Assembly: GCA_903907865.1 (NCBI GenBank)
Contig: CAIVPR010000155.1
Span: 1 to 45,679, forward strand
Reading direction: 5' to 3'
Length of the DNA stretch: 45,679 bases
From: an uncultured Acidobacteriia bacterium
GTDB lineage: Bacteria; Acidobacteriota; Terriglobia; Bryobacterales; Bryobacteraceae
The notes beneath the pieces were generated by a model that was given only the letters and a program-made list of their open reading frames with translations, did not search any database and was not told the DNA's origin. Below, piece by piece: positions 8,823-16,478 of the stretch (positions within the stretch are counted from its first letter, which is position 1; the number at the start of each line of letters is the position of its first letter). Position numbers and translations under genes: made by a program.

Positions 8823-9905
8823 CTAGATCGCAACGTACTCGAAGCTCGGGCCCGCCATTTCCCCGTTGCCCAGTGGTAGGTTCAGCAGGTCGAGCGCCTT
8901 GTATTTCAGATCATACATCAACGGGACGGCCTTCATCAGCAGGTCCGGCTGACCGTTGAAGGCGTCGTGGATGCATGTCAGCAGGCGCATGTAACTCTGG
9001 TTGAAGTCCAGGGTCTTGTTGTAGAGCGGGGAGCCGACCGGATAGTCCTTCATCTTCGGGTTGGGGTGCATGTTGATGGCGGCGTCCCAGTCGACGTGGA
9101 CCCTGCGTCCGGTTGGCGGGCAGTTCGCGGTATCCTCCGGGCGGTAGCGCCGCTCGTGACGGATCTCGTTGAACTTGTAGTAATGCGCGTACTCCACGTC
9201 TTCGCCGAAGAAGACTTGGTCCGGGTCCTCAATCGTTCCGTCCATGCCCTCGCCTTGGCCTACGATTTCATTGATCGCCAGGACCGCGTCGCTCAGCGAG
9301 TAGACCGCCGTCAGCTTGCCGCCTCCTCCGTAATACTGTTCGCAGGTAACCTGAAGGCTCTTGTCGCCAGTGAAGATCCCGCCCGGAGTGACATGGTCCC
9401 AGTAGCGCAACCCGTACTTGACGGCCTTGTAGAATTGCCCAATCGTCTTGTAATTGTTGAACTCCGGGGGCACAAACTTGTGCGCCGGTTTTTCGATCTT
9501 GAGAAACACATCCACCGTGTCCTTGCAGAACTTCTGCAAGGGGACCAGGAATGCGTCGTCGCTGTGCGGGAGGTAAGTGGGGTATTCCGGGATGAAATCG
9601 TTCGTGTTGACCGCCGGATGGCCACCGATCGCGTTCATAATATTCGCGGCCAGCGTCATGTGCAGCATCTCTTCCATGACCACGCTCTGAATCGTCTGGT
9701 AGGCGAAGGCGTTGGTTATGGGGTTGATGGTGTAGAGGGTTGTGAGATAAGTCGGGATCGTGGAGTGCTCGATCTCGATGGCCGTCTGCAGATGGCTCCG
9801 CAGGGAATCCAATGATGTTATGAGTCCGCAACCGTGAAGGGGCTCGTCCGGGCGGAACAACTGCTGCCGTCGTCGCGGCGCGGGGGCTTGGTAGTGTTGG
9901 CTCAT
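8823..9905 (-). CDS. VioB-like ferritin-fold protein
   Basis: The 360-residue protein has the helical pattern of the ferritin-like domain found in VioB (iminophenyl-pyruvate dimer synthase of violacein and rebeccamycin biosynthesis, Pfam PF12902). Helix A contains AIEIEHSTIPTYL (Glu44, Glu46, His47) and helix B contains MEEMLHMTLAANI (Glu79 and His82 in an ExxH pair), which together could bind one or two metal ions. A further acidic/His region lies around residues 230-255 (FFGEDVEYAHYYKFNEI). VioB itself is about 1000 aa, so this is a stand-alone version. There is no signal peptide. It is the last gene of a three-gene operon, starting 5 bp after the GMC oxidoreductase stop, which suggests that it acts on the same substrate or product. 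The substrate is unknown. Confidence 0.8.
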   Translation of the reverse strand: MSQHYQAPAPRRRQQLFRPDEPLHGCGLITSLDSLRSHLQTAIEIEHSTIPTYLTTLYTINPITNAFAYQTIQSVVMEEMLHMTLAANIMNAIGGHPAVNTNDFIPEYPTYLPHSDDAFLVPLQKFCKDTVDVFLKIEKPAHKFVPPEFNNYKTIGQFYKAVKYGLRYWDHVTPGGIFTGDKSLQVTCEQYYGGGGKLTAVYSLSDAVLAINEIVGQGEGMDGTIEDPDQVFFGEDVEYAHYYKFNEIRHERRYRPEDTANCPPTGRRVHVDWDAAINMHPNPKMKDYPVGSPLYNKTLDFNQSYMRLLTCIHDAFNGQPDLLMKAVPLMYDLKYKALDLLNLPLGNGEMAGPSFEYVAI

Positions 9906-9910
9906 GTCGT

Positions 9911-11776
9911 TCAGGCTTCCAGTTGTTTGAGGATGGCTTCCGCTGCCATGAAGGTGAGGGCGGTCATGGTCAGGGTCGGGTTGGAGGTGCCCAGGGTGGG
10001 CATGTTGCCGCAGCCCACGAGATATAGGTTGTCATGGTCCCAAGTTTGCTGGGTCGGTTTGACTACAGAGTCCGCAGGGCTCGATCCCATGCGGTGCGTG
10101 CCGACGATATGGCCCGCGCCCCAGAACGTATAGCCCCGATTCTTCCATGTGACGTAGTCGGCGTCGCTTGGGTTGTAGTCGGTGAAGTCTTCAATGCCGT
10201 TGGCGGCGAAGATTTGGTCACCCACCTTCTTGGCGGCTTCGAAGGACTTGCGCATGTAGTCGCTGGCGTCGTACTGGATCACGGGACGGTAGTTGCCGAG
10301 TAGATCCGTATACTGCGGACTGACCGTGATGCGGTTGTTCGGGTCGGGTGCCTGCTCGCATTCGAAATGGAGGAGCGCTTGCCGTGTTACGGTGTCGGCG
10401 AGTGAATCGCGTAGGGCCTTTCCGAATTTGCCCGCCGCCAGGCCGTTGCTTACGTCGGAGCCGGGTGCGAAGGTCGGCCAGGACCAGCCCCAGTTGTCGA
10501 GCGGGGAGATCCATGCCGCGAAATCCTTCCGGAATTCGCCGTCGCGGAAAGTGGGAAGGTACGTGGTGCAGCCGGGTCCCCGGTACGGGTAAACCTTCTC
10601 CGGAAACAGGCCCCACATCAACATCACCAAGTGGTCCATGAGGTTGCGCCCGACCTGGTCGCTGGAGTTGGCGGCGTTCGAGGAGAGCAGGATCTTGGCG
10701 TTCTCAAGCGCGCCGGCGGCGAGCACGTAGATCTTGCCCTTCGCCACCTTGGTGGTGTAGATCGGGGAGGCCGGGTTGGCGTATACCTTGTACTCGATGC
10801 CGTCAAGCTTGCCCGTGGTGTCATTGACCAGCAATTTTGAGACGACGGCTTGGGTCGCAATGTCGAGCTTGGAATGGTCCGACTTCTTCAGCGTCTTGAG
10901 CGCGTTGTATTTGGCTTGCACTGGGCAAATGGGGACGCAACTGGCGTTGCCTTCGCAGCGGTTGCCGGTATTCTGATCCCAAATGGCTCCGACGACTTCG
11001 TACTTGCCCGGCTCGTCGCCAGCAAGTTCGAGCCTCTTGGTTTCGTCGTTCCAGAAGATGCCGGTTTTCCGGTAGGCGGGATTCGGAATCGAGTTCCGGC
11101 CCTGGGGCATGCTGACGCAGGTGACGTTGTAGTCCTTCCCGTAGAGCGATACCGAGAGGTTCTCGGTGTTCTTCATCCAGACTTGGTCCTGGTAGCTCTG
11201 TGGGATCTCCTTCATGGGGAACACGTAGTCGTCGCCGTAGTTGCTCCGGTCCATGTCGGGTCCAACTTGGGCCGCGACGTCGCCCGAGACGCCGATTTCG
11301 TACTCCGCCATCTCGTACCACGGCTTGAGGTCGTCGTACGAGATCGGCCAGTCGACGCCCTGCCCGTAAAGAGTCTTCATTTGGAAGTCGTTGGGCAGCA
11401 TGCGGGGCACGTTGCCGAGCCAGTGGAGCGTGGTGCCGCCGGGGCTGCGCAGGCAGTCGCTGGCGAAGGGCAGGGGACCGTTTTGGACGAGATAGCCCTC
11501 GTCGTACGGGGTCTTGGCCTCGATTTGGAGCACGTCCGGCGACTGGGCGTCAGGCAGGTCGGGGTAGGGGCCGTTGGTGGCCTTGTTCGCCTTGCTGTAG
11601 AAGGTTTCGAGGTAGCGCTGGTAGTTGGCGTAGGAGGGTTCGGGCGAAAGCGCCATGCCTGCGGCGAGGCCTGCTTCCAGCAACAGCACCCGTTTGCCGG
11701 CTTGGGTCAGGGTCTTGGCGATGACGGCACCGGCAATGCCGCTGCCGACGAGTACGACGTCGTATTCGTGGTCCAT
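9911..11776 (-). CDS. GMC-family FAD oxidoreductase with Cys cluster
   Basis: The 621-residue protein is a glucose-methanol-choline flavoprotein resembling the large subunit of FAD-dependent sugar dehydrogenases. The FAD-binding Rossmann motif is VVLVGSGIAGAVIA (residues 8-20). C-terminal active-site elements are GHIVGTHRMG (His556, His561) and TSNPTLTMTAL (Asn599). A C-x5-C-x3-C motif (Cys274, Cys280, Cys284; RCEGNASCVPICP) has the spacing reported for the [3Fe-4S] cluster of the bacterial FAD-glucose dehydrogenase catalytic subunit. That cluster would carry electrons out of the flavin. I chose ATG 11776 because the sequence before it overlaps the upstream gene and has no family resemblance. 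It lies 14 bp after the small-subunit gene and 5 bp before the ferritin-like gene. No signal peptide is seen. The substrate, sugar or other alcohol, is unknown. Confidence 0.88.
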   Translation of the reverse strand: MDHEYDVVLVGSGIAGAVIAKTLTQAGKRVLLLEAGLAAGMALSPEPSYANYQRYLETFYSKANKATNGPYPDLPDAQSPDVLQIEAKTPYDEGYLVQNGPLPFASDCLRSPGGTTLHWLGNVPRMLPNDFQMKTLYGQGVDWPISYDDLKPWYEMAEYEIGVSGDVAAQVGPDMDRSNYGDDYVFPMKEIPQSYQDQVWMKNTENLSVSLYGKDYNVTCVSMPQGRNSIPNPAYRKTGIFWNDETKRLELAGDEPGKYEVVGAIWDQNTGNRCEGNASCVPICPVQAKYNALKTLKKSDHSKLDIATQAVVSKLLVNDTTGKLDGIEYKVYANPASPIYTTKVAKGKIYVLAAGALENAKILLSSNAANSSDQVGRNLMDHLVMLMWGLFPEKVYPYRGPGCTTYLPTFRDGEFRKDFAAWISPLDNWGWSWPTFAPGSDVSNGLAAGKFGKALRDSLADTVTRQALLHFECEQAPDPNNRITVSPQYTDLLGNYRPVIQYDASDYMRKSFEAAKKVGDQIFAANGIEDFTDYNPSDADYVTWKNRGYTFWGAGHIVGTHRMGSSPADSVVKPTQQTWDHDNLYLVGCGNMPTLGTSNPTLTMTALTFMAAEAILKQLEA

Positions 11777-11790
11777 GGTGTCGGTATTCC

Positions 11791-12285
11791 TTATCGGGCG
11801 TTGCTGATGGAGGTCAAGGGGGCGTCGACCGGCGGCCCGATCGGCGGATCGGCCCAGGAGCCGTATCCGGGCTGCTTGGCTCCGGGCGGGTGGGTGCTCG
11901 CGGCGGTCCACATCAGGCCTTGGACGTAGGCATTCGGGCTGATGTTGTGGGCCTCGGCCAGCGATGGTGCGGCGTTGACGTCCGGGGCCCATTCGCCGGT
12001 GTACCACATGGTGATGATGTTCTGGGCGAGGTTGTTGTAGCAGGATGTGGGGAAGAGTTGGCTGGCGATGAGCGAGTTAGTCTTGTCCTCGTCGCCGCCG
12101 CCCTCTTGGAGCACCAGCTCCGCTTGGGCGAAGAAGTCGTCGATGCACGATGCCGTGTTCTTCGTGGTGATGGTGGCGTAGTAGGTCGCCGTCATCCCGG
12201 TGGCTTGGAGTTCCGTCGTGTCAAAGCCCGTAAGCCATGCGGAGATTGGCAGGAACAGGTCGGTGTAGTTTCGGGAAGTCGTCAT
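11791..12285 (-). CDS. Sugar/alcohol dehydrogenase small subunit-like protein
   Basis: This 164-residue protein resembles the small subunit of membrane-associated FAD-dependent sorbitol and fructose dehydrogenases (PF12318-like). The N-terminal pattern is FLPISAWLTGFDTTELQATGM, with the L-TGF-x-x-x-EL-x-x-TGM spacing; a helical middle follows (IDDFFAQAELVLQEG), then WYTGEW at about residue 110. In known complexes this subunit carries a Tat signal and brings the flavoprotein to the periplasm, but here the protein begins at MTTSRNYTD with no signal at all. Promoter boxes at 12314-12342 fit this start. It heads the operon with the GMC and ferritin-like genes and is the expected chaperone or partner of the GMC subunit, possibly in the cytoplasm. 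Confidence 0.7.
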   Translation of the reverse strand: MTTSRNYTDLFLPISAWLTGFDTTELQATGMTATYYATITTKNTASCIDDFFAQAELVLQEGGGDEDKTNSLIASQLFPTSCYNNLAQNIITMWYTGEWAPDVNAAPSLAEAHNISPNAYVQGLMWTAASTHPPGAKQPGYGSWADPPIGPPVDAPLTSISNAR

Positions 12286-12313
12286 ATATGGGCGCGTGGA
12301 CCGGATTACAGCA

Positions 12314-12342
12314 AGTGTATTGTGTCCGGCTTGGCGCGTCAA
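12314..12342 (-). promoter_or_regulatory. Sigma-70-like promoter of the GMC operon
   Basis: Read on the minus strand, TTGACG (12342-12337) and TACACT (12319-12314) are separated by exactly 17 bp. Transcription would begin about 12307, some 22 bases before the ATG at 12285. This supports the short start of the small-subunit gene, because a longer version would run through its own promoter. Confidence 0.55.
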
Positions 12343-12358
12343 TAGGGGGCTGGGATTT

Positions 12359-12387
12359 TTGTTTGGCCCGGGGTATTGGGCTACAAT
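12359..12387 (+). promoter_or_regulatory. Sigma-70-like promoter of the PEP mutase family gene
   Basis: TTGTTT (12359-12364) and TACAAT (12382-12387) are 17 bp apart, and the ATG at 12407 lies 20 bases after the -10 box. This promoter and the minus-strand one are about 17 bp apart in a 121-bp divergent spacer, so the two transcription units may share a regulator. Confidence 0.45.
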
Positions 12388-12406
12388 TGGGCCGGGACTT
12401 GAGCTG

Positions 12407-13225
12407 ATGTTTATCTCGCAATTGGACAAGGGTTTGGCGTTCCGGGCGCTGCATGCCGGGACGGACGCGTTCGTGATTCCGAATCCGTGGGATGCGGGGA
12501 CGGCGAAGTTGCTGGCGGCATTGGGCTTCCGGGCGTTGGCGACGACCAGCGCGGGGTTGGCGTTCTCGTTGGGGCGGCAGGATGGCGGGGGCTTGGTGAG
12601 TCGCGCCGAGACCATTGCCAACGCGGCCTCCATTGCGGCGGCGGTCGAGTTGCCGGTCGCGGCGGATCTGGAGAATGGCTTCGGCGACGATCCGTCGGAG
12701 GTTGTCGAGACGATTCTGGCTGCGGCTGGGGCAGGGCTGGTTGGCGGGTCCATTGAGGATGCCACGGGGAATCCCTTGCATCCGATCTATGACTTCGGGT
12801 TGGCGGTGGAGCGGGTGGCTGCAGCAGCGGAGGCCGCCCACGGGTTACCGTTTCCTTTCACGTTCACGGCACGCGCAGAGAATTATCTACATGGAAGGCC
12901 GGATCTGGAAGACACGATCCGGCGGTTGCAGGCGTTTGAACGGGTCGGGGCGGATGTGCTTTTCGCGCCCGGCTTGCCGGATTTGAACTGCGTCCGTCTA
13001 GTGTGCGCGGCGGTGTCGAAGCCGTTGAATGTGCTCGCGGGGGCGGCGTTCACGGTGGCGGAATTGCAGGTGGCGGGTGTGCGGCGGATCAGCTTGGGTT
13101 CTGGACTTAGCCGGATTGCATTGGCGGCGTTTGTTCGCGCGGCGGAGGATATCGCCGGGACCGGGGCTTTCGATTGCCTGCGGTCTGCGACTCCGTATGG
13201 TGAGATGAATCGGCGGATGGGATAG
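12407..13225 (+). CDS. Isocitrate lyase/PEP mutase family protein
   Basis: The 272-residue protein is a TIM-barrel enzyme of the phosphoenolpyruvate mutase/isocitrate lyase superfamily, which makes or breaks C-C or C-P bonds next to a carboxylate with Mg2+. Landmarks are FVIPNPWDAGTAKLL near the start, ALATTSAGLAFSLG, the metal-binding strand VAADLENGFGDDP (about residue 87), GGSIEDAT, the arginine strand FTARAENYL, and GADVLFAPGL. The lyase loop with the KKCGH cysteine is absent, so it is not a true isocitrate lyase. Oxaloacetate decarboxylase-like or phosphonopyruvate-type activity is possible. ATG 12407 is used because a promoter lies just upstream and family sequence begins there. It is divergent from the GMC operon. 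Confidence 0.85.
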   Translation: MFISQLDKGLAFRALHAGTDAFVIPNPWDAGTAKLLAALGFRALATTSAGLAFSLGRQDGGGLVSRAETIANAASIAAAVELPVAADLENGFGDDPSEVVETILAAAGAGLVGGSIEDATGNPLHPIYDFGLAVERVAAAAEAAHGLPFPFTFTARAENYLHGRPDLEDTIRRLQAFERVGADVLFAPGLPDLNCVRLVCAAVSKPLNVLAGAAFTVAELQVAGVRRISLGSGLSRIALAAFVRAAEDIAGTGAFDCLRSATPYGEMNRRMG

Positions 13226-13238
13226 TGGCCTGCCGGTC

Positions 13239-14153
13239 CTAGCGGACCGGGGACATGACCGCGTCCGGGCAGTAGCGGGCAATCGTCTGCATCGCGAGGC
13301 TGGCCCGTCGGACGCGTTCGCGCGAGAGCCCGATCACCGTGTTCTCCAGATGGCTGCCGCTCGGATACACGTCCGGCGCATTGCGCAGGCCGAATTTGAG
13401 GTAGATCGGCGCGGCGACGCGGATAAGTTCCGGGATCTCGAAATAGCGGATGAAGCCGCCGATGTTGTCCGGGGCCTCAACGTAGAAGTCGATCGGGGCC
13501 TGAATGGCCTGGCGGATGGCGGCGATCTGCGGGATCGAGAGGTCCGACGGGATGTTGATCGTGGTCGCGCCCAAGTCCTCCAGGATCTTCGCGGACATGG
13601 GATTGGCCGGGGCCATCATGACCGAGGTCTTGATGATGAGATCGGACGGCAGCTTGCCGGACAGCTTGAGTTTCCCGACAGCCTGCAGGGTGCCCAAATC
13701 CGACACCAGCACGCTCTTCAGGCCCAGTTCGACGCCCCTGCGGAGGTCTTCGAGGGAGAAGCGCAATTGATCGGCTCCACGGGCGCTCAGGCCGAGCGCT
13801 TTGCCGGCGGGCGCGAAGACCTGGGCACCGGTGTCGAAGGTGGCGCGGGGGCCGATGAACAAGTTGACCTCGACATTGTTCTCCACGCCGATGGCCAGCA
13901 TCTCGCGGATCTCGCTGTCGGTCATGAGCATGATGCCGCTGCCCTGGCTGACGCGGTGGACGGGAACATCGCGCTTCGCGGCCTCGTCGAGGACGGCAGC
14001 GAGGCAGCGCGGGCCCTCGGTGCTGGGGATCTCGATGCGGTACTGGCCTCCGTCGGGGAACCGGAGCGCGGAATCGGGGGCGGGGATGGGGTCGGAGGCG
14101 GGGAAGCCGAGCGATTCCAGCCAGTCGGCGGAGACTGCCATGGGTGCCGTCAT
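13239..14153 (-). CDS. TIM-barrel protein, U32-peptidase-like
   Basis: The 304-residue protein has alternating strand-helix periodicity (VNLFIGPRA, LKSVLVSDLGTL, LIIKTSVMMAPANP, TINIPSDLSIPQIAAI, IDFYVEAPDNIGG, APIYLKFGLRNAPD) that indicates a TIM-like barrel. Its style is that of the U32 peptidase group (collagenase-like proteins and relatives), but I cannot see the cysteines and signature motif that would make this firm. Its ATG at 14153 overlaps the thrB stop in an ATGA, so it is translationally coupled to homoserine kinase. This makes a role in threonine or amino-acid metabolism worth considering. No signal peptide or membrane segment is seen. A second in-frame ATG at 14141 is possible. 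Confidence 0.5.
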   Translation of the reverse strand: MTAPMAVSADWLESLGFPASDPIPAPDSALRFPDGGQYRIEIPSTEGPRCLAAVLDEAAKRDVPVHRVSQGSGIMLMTDSEIREMLAIGVENNVEVNLFIGPRATFDTGAQVFAPAGKALGLSARGADQLRFSLEDLRRGVELGLKSVLVSDLGTLQAVGKLKLSGKLPSDLIIKTSVMMAPANPMSAKILEDLGATTINIPSDLSIPQIAAIRQAIQAPIDFYVEAPDNIGGFIRYFEIPELIRVAAPIYLKFGLRNAPDVYPSGSHLENTVIGLSRERVRRASLAMQTIARYCPDAVMSPVR

Positions 14154-15064
14154 AGGAGTTCGTAGCCTTTCTTCGAGATGCCGGACGAGACGACCTCGGT
14201 GGTGCAACCGTTCAGCGCGAATACCTGTCGGACTAGATCCACCACATTGGCGTAGCCCTTTTCGTGGAAGACGAGCACGCTGGGACCGGCCCCGCTGAGG
14301 GCGCAACCAAGCAGGCCCGGGGCGCGCAGGCGCAGGATTTCTGTCAACCCTGGAACCAGGGGGGCGCGGAACGGTTGGTGCAGCTTGTCGTCCAAGGCCG
14401 TCGGGAATGCGGACGGGTCGCCGTTGGCGAGTGCCGCGATCAGGAGAGCAGCGCGTTGGATATTGAAGATGGCGTCGGCGCGGCTGTAGGTTTCGGGGAG
14501 GACGGCGCGCGCTTCCTTCGTGGGTAACTGGTAGTTGGGCACGACCACGGCTGTCTGGAAGCGGTCGGGCATCTCCAATCGGACCGACCGGGTCAGGCCG
14601 CCGGGTTCCACGGCACTCACAACAACCGAGCCGAGTACGCAAGCCGCGACATTGTCGGGGTGGCCCTCGAGCCGGGCGGCCTCGTCCAGGATGCGGCCGA
14701 CCTTCCACCCGAGCCCAAGCAGCTTTTCGCCGATCACCACGCCAGCCACCAAGGCGGCGGCGCTGGAGCCCAGGCCCTTGCCGAGCGGGATCTCGTTGAT
14801 GATCTCAAGGTCGACCATCGGGAGTTCCTTGTGGGCTCGTGCCGCGACGGCCTTGGCGGTTTGCCAGATGAGGTTGTCCTCGCCTACGGAGATCAGGGAG
14901 GCGTCGCGACCCCTCGCACGAATCGAGAGTTTGCTCGCCGGGGCGAAGTGGCATTCGAGGAAAACGTTCAGGGCGAGGCCCAAGGCGTCGAAGCCTGGAC
15001 CGAGGTTGGCGCTGGAAGCGGGTACACGGACGATGTGGACGGGGCTCAATCTGTCATTATCCAA
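14150..15064 (-). CDS. thrB: Homoserine kinase
   Basis: ThrB phosphorylates homoserine with ATP, the penultimate step of threonine synthesis, in the cytoplasm. The 304-residue protein shows the GHMP-kinase layout: VRVPASSANLGPGFDALGLAL at the N-terminus (residues 13-32), the phosphate-binding loop PLGKGLGSSAA (93-103), EGHPDNVAACVLGS in the middle, and the C-terminal glycine-rich motif CALSGAGPSVLVF. The length is normal. The start taken is TTG at 15064; a later start at about residue 6 would also keep the first conserved motif, so the N-terminus is uncertain. The next gene overlaps its stop by 4 bp. The usual neighbours thrA and thrC are not adjacent. Confidence 0.93.
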   Translation of the reverse strand: MDNDRLSPVHIVRVPASSANLGPGFDALGLALNVFLECHFAPASKLSIRARGRDASLISVGEDNLIWQTAKAVAARAHKELPMVDLEIINEIPLGKGLGSSAAALVAGVVIGEKLLGLGWKVGRILDEAARLEGHPDNVAACVLGSVVVSAVEPGGLTRSVRLEMPDRFQTAVVVPNYQLPTKEARAVLPETYSRADAIFNIQRAALLIAALANGDPSAFPTALDDKLHQPFRAPLVPGLTEILRLRAPGLLGCALSGAGPSVLVFHEKGYANVVDLVRQVFALNGCTTEVVSSGISKKGYELL

Positions 15065-15144
15065 CCCGAAGTTTCGTGGCCCTGAAAACTGTTTGTCCGG
15101 TTCCAGCTAGGGATTGCGCTAGACCAAATGAGGCCACTCAAACC

Positions 15145-15834
15145 ATGACAAAAATGAACATGACCAGCTTGCTGGTCGCTGCCACACTCTTCGGAGCTGC
15201 ACTGCCAGCTTCCGCATCCAACATCGTCAACAACGGAGATTTCCAGACTGGAAACCTGACCGGCTGGAGTACCTTTACCTACTCCGCTGTCGGGGGAACG
15301 TCTCCCACCATCGGAACGCAATGGGGCGAAGGTACCGTAGTCTCATTCGATACGACCGGCAGTGGTGCAAGCAACGCGGCGGTGTTCAATGTCGGACAAA
15401 CTGCCGGAGCCTGTTGCTCCGACGCGGGGGGCGGCATCCAGCAAACCTTTTCGGTCAGCACGGCGGGCAACTACTCGTTTTACATGGACATCGCGTCGGT
15501 GAACGACGCCAGTGGCCAGTTGAATGGCGATCCCGGCACCTTCAACATCTTGGTGGATGGCCAAACTCTTGCCAAGAAAGTGGTCTTTGGATTTGACAAC
15601 GCGTTCGAAGTCATCCGTTCATCTGTCCAAGGGACGGTGGGCCTGGCGACTGGCAGCCACGTCCTCCAGATCGAGATCACGAGAAACGCCTACGCAGCCA
15701 ATACCTCGACTCCGCTTGAATACGTCGACAACGTCTCGGCGACGCTGACCGGCACACCGGAGCCGGGCAGCATGATGCTGTTGCTGGGCGCGCTCGGGAG
15801 CATGGCGGTTCAACGGGTGCGCCGGCGCTCGTAG
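15145..15834 (+). CDS. PEP-CTERM sorted exported protein
   Basis: The 229-residue protein begins with a Sec signal (SLLVAATLFGAALPASA, cleavage near residue 25) and continues as a beta-rich domain starting NIVNNGDFQTGNLTGWS, the typical opening of carbohydrate-binding-like jelly-roll domains in exosortase substrates. The C-terminus is a PEP-CTERM signal: PEPGSMMLLLGALG followed by a basic tail (VRRRS). Such proteins are processed at the membrane by exosortase (EpsH/XrtA type) and released or anchored during exopolysaccharide production. No exosortase gene is present in the window. The ATG at 15145 is chosen because it directly precedes the signal peptide. A hairpin terminator follows. Confidence 0.85.
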   Translation: MTKMNMTSLLVAATLFGAALPASASNIVNNGDFQTGNLTGWSTFTYSAVGGTSPTIGTQWGEGTVVSFDTTGSGASNAAVFNVGQTAGACCSDAGGGIQQTFSVSTAGNYSFYMDIASVNDASGQLNGDPGTFNILVDGQTLAKKVVFGFDNAFEVIRSSVQGTVGLATGSHVLQIEITRNAYAANTSTPLEYVDNVSATLTGTPEPGSMMLLLGALGSMAVQRVRRRS

Positions 15835-15853
15835 GCGGTTCCAAAAAAAAACG

Positions 15854-15887
15854 AAGGCCGCCGGATGGTTGTCCATCCGGCGGCCTT
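15854..15887. terminator. Bidirectional terminator between PEP-CTERM gene and frr
   Basis: A perfect 15-bp stem (AAGGCCGCCGGATGG at 15854-15868 with its complement at 15873-15887) with a 4-base loop is flanked by an A-run at 15843-15851 and TTTTG after the stem. It should stop transcription from both convergent sides: the PEP-CTERM gene and the frr end of the translation cluster. Confidence 0.9.
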
Positions 15888-15910
15888 TTGAGTTTTTGGT
15901 TGAGCGGAAA

Positions 15911-16474
15911 CTACCGGATTTCCAGCAGTTCCTTTTCCTTGACACGTGCCATCGAGTCGAGCTTGCCCATGAAGCCGTCGGTGATCTTCTGCATCTCGTC
16001 CTGGCCGCGGCGTTCCTCGTCCTCGGGGATTTTCTTGTCCTTGGCGAGCTTCTTGATGGCGTCGTTGCAATCGCGGCGGACGTTGCGGACGGCGACGCGG
16101 TGGTCTTCGGCCATGTGGTGCAGCTTCTTGGCCAGTTCCTTCCGGCGCTCCTCGTTCAGTGGTGGAATCGGGATGCGGATGACCTTGCCGTCGTTGGACG
16201 GGTTCACGCCCAGTTCGGCGACGCGGATCGACTTTTCGATGCCGCCGATGAGGGAGATGTCCCACGGCTGGATGGTGAGCATGCCGGGCTCGGCGTGCAG
16301 ATTCGCTACCTGGTTCAGCGGGGTCGGGTTGCCGTAGTAGTCAACGCGGACGTTGTCCAGAAGGTGGACGCTGGCCCGACCGGTCCGGAGGGTCGCCATC
16401 GCGTGCTGGAGGTCCCCCAATGCTTTTTCCATGCGCTCTTTGGCGCTAGATTCGATTTCCTTTACGGTAGTCAT
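15911..16474 (-). CDS. frr: Ribosome recycling factor
   Basis: RRF splits post-termination ribosomes together with EF-G. The 187-residue protein has the family length and key stretches: ERMEKALGDLQHAMATLRTGRASVHLLDNV (the long coiled-coil start, residues 11-40), VDYYGNPTPLNQVANL, the EDHRVAVRNVRRDCND segment, and the final helix ending KEKELLEIR. ATG 16474 is preferred to an upstream in-frame start because the relatives begin close to the KEIE helix and only 4 bp then separate it from pyrH. It is the last gene of the rplM-to-frr cluster, followed by a strong terminator. Confidence 0.97.
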   Translation of the reverse strand: MTTVKEIESSAKERMEKALGDLQHAMATLRTGRASVHLLDNVRVDYYGNPTPLNQVANLHAEPGMLTIQPWDISLIGGIEKSIRVAELGVNPSNDGKVIRIPIPPLNEERRKELAKKLHHMAEDHRVAVRNVRRDCNDAIKKLAKDKKIPEDEERRGQDEMQKITDGFMGKLDSMARVKEKELLEIR

Positions 16475-16478
16475 GTTC

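Noticed and set aside
12286-12765. 160-codon N-terminal extension of the small dehydrogenase subunit
   Set aside because: It runs antisense through the PEP mutase family gene and through its own promoter boxes, and has no family resemblance.
14154-14708. N-terminal extension of the TIM-barrel protein
   Set aside because: It overlaps thrB completely on the same strand; the ATGA junction at 14150-14153 gives a better start.
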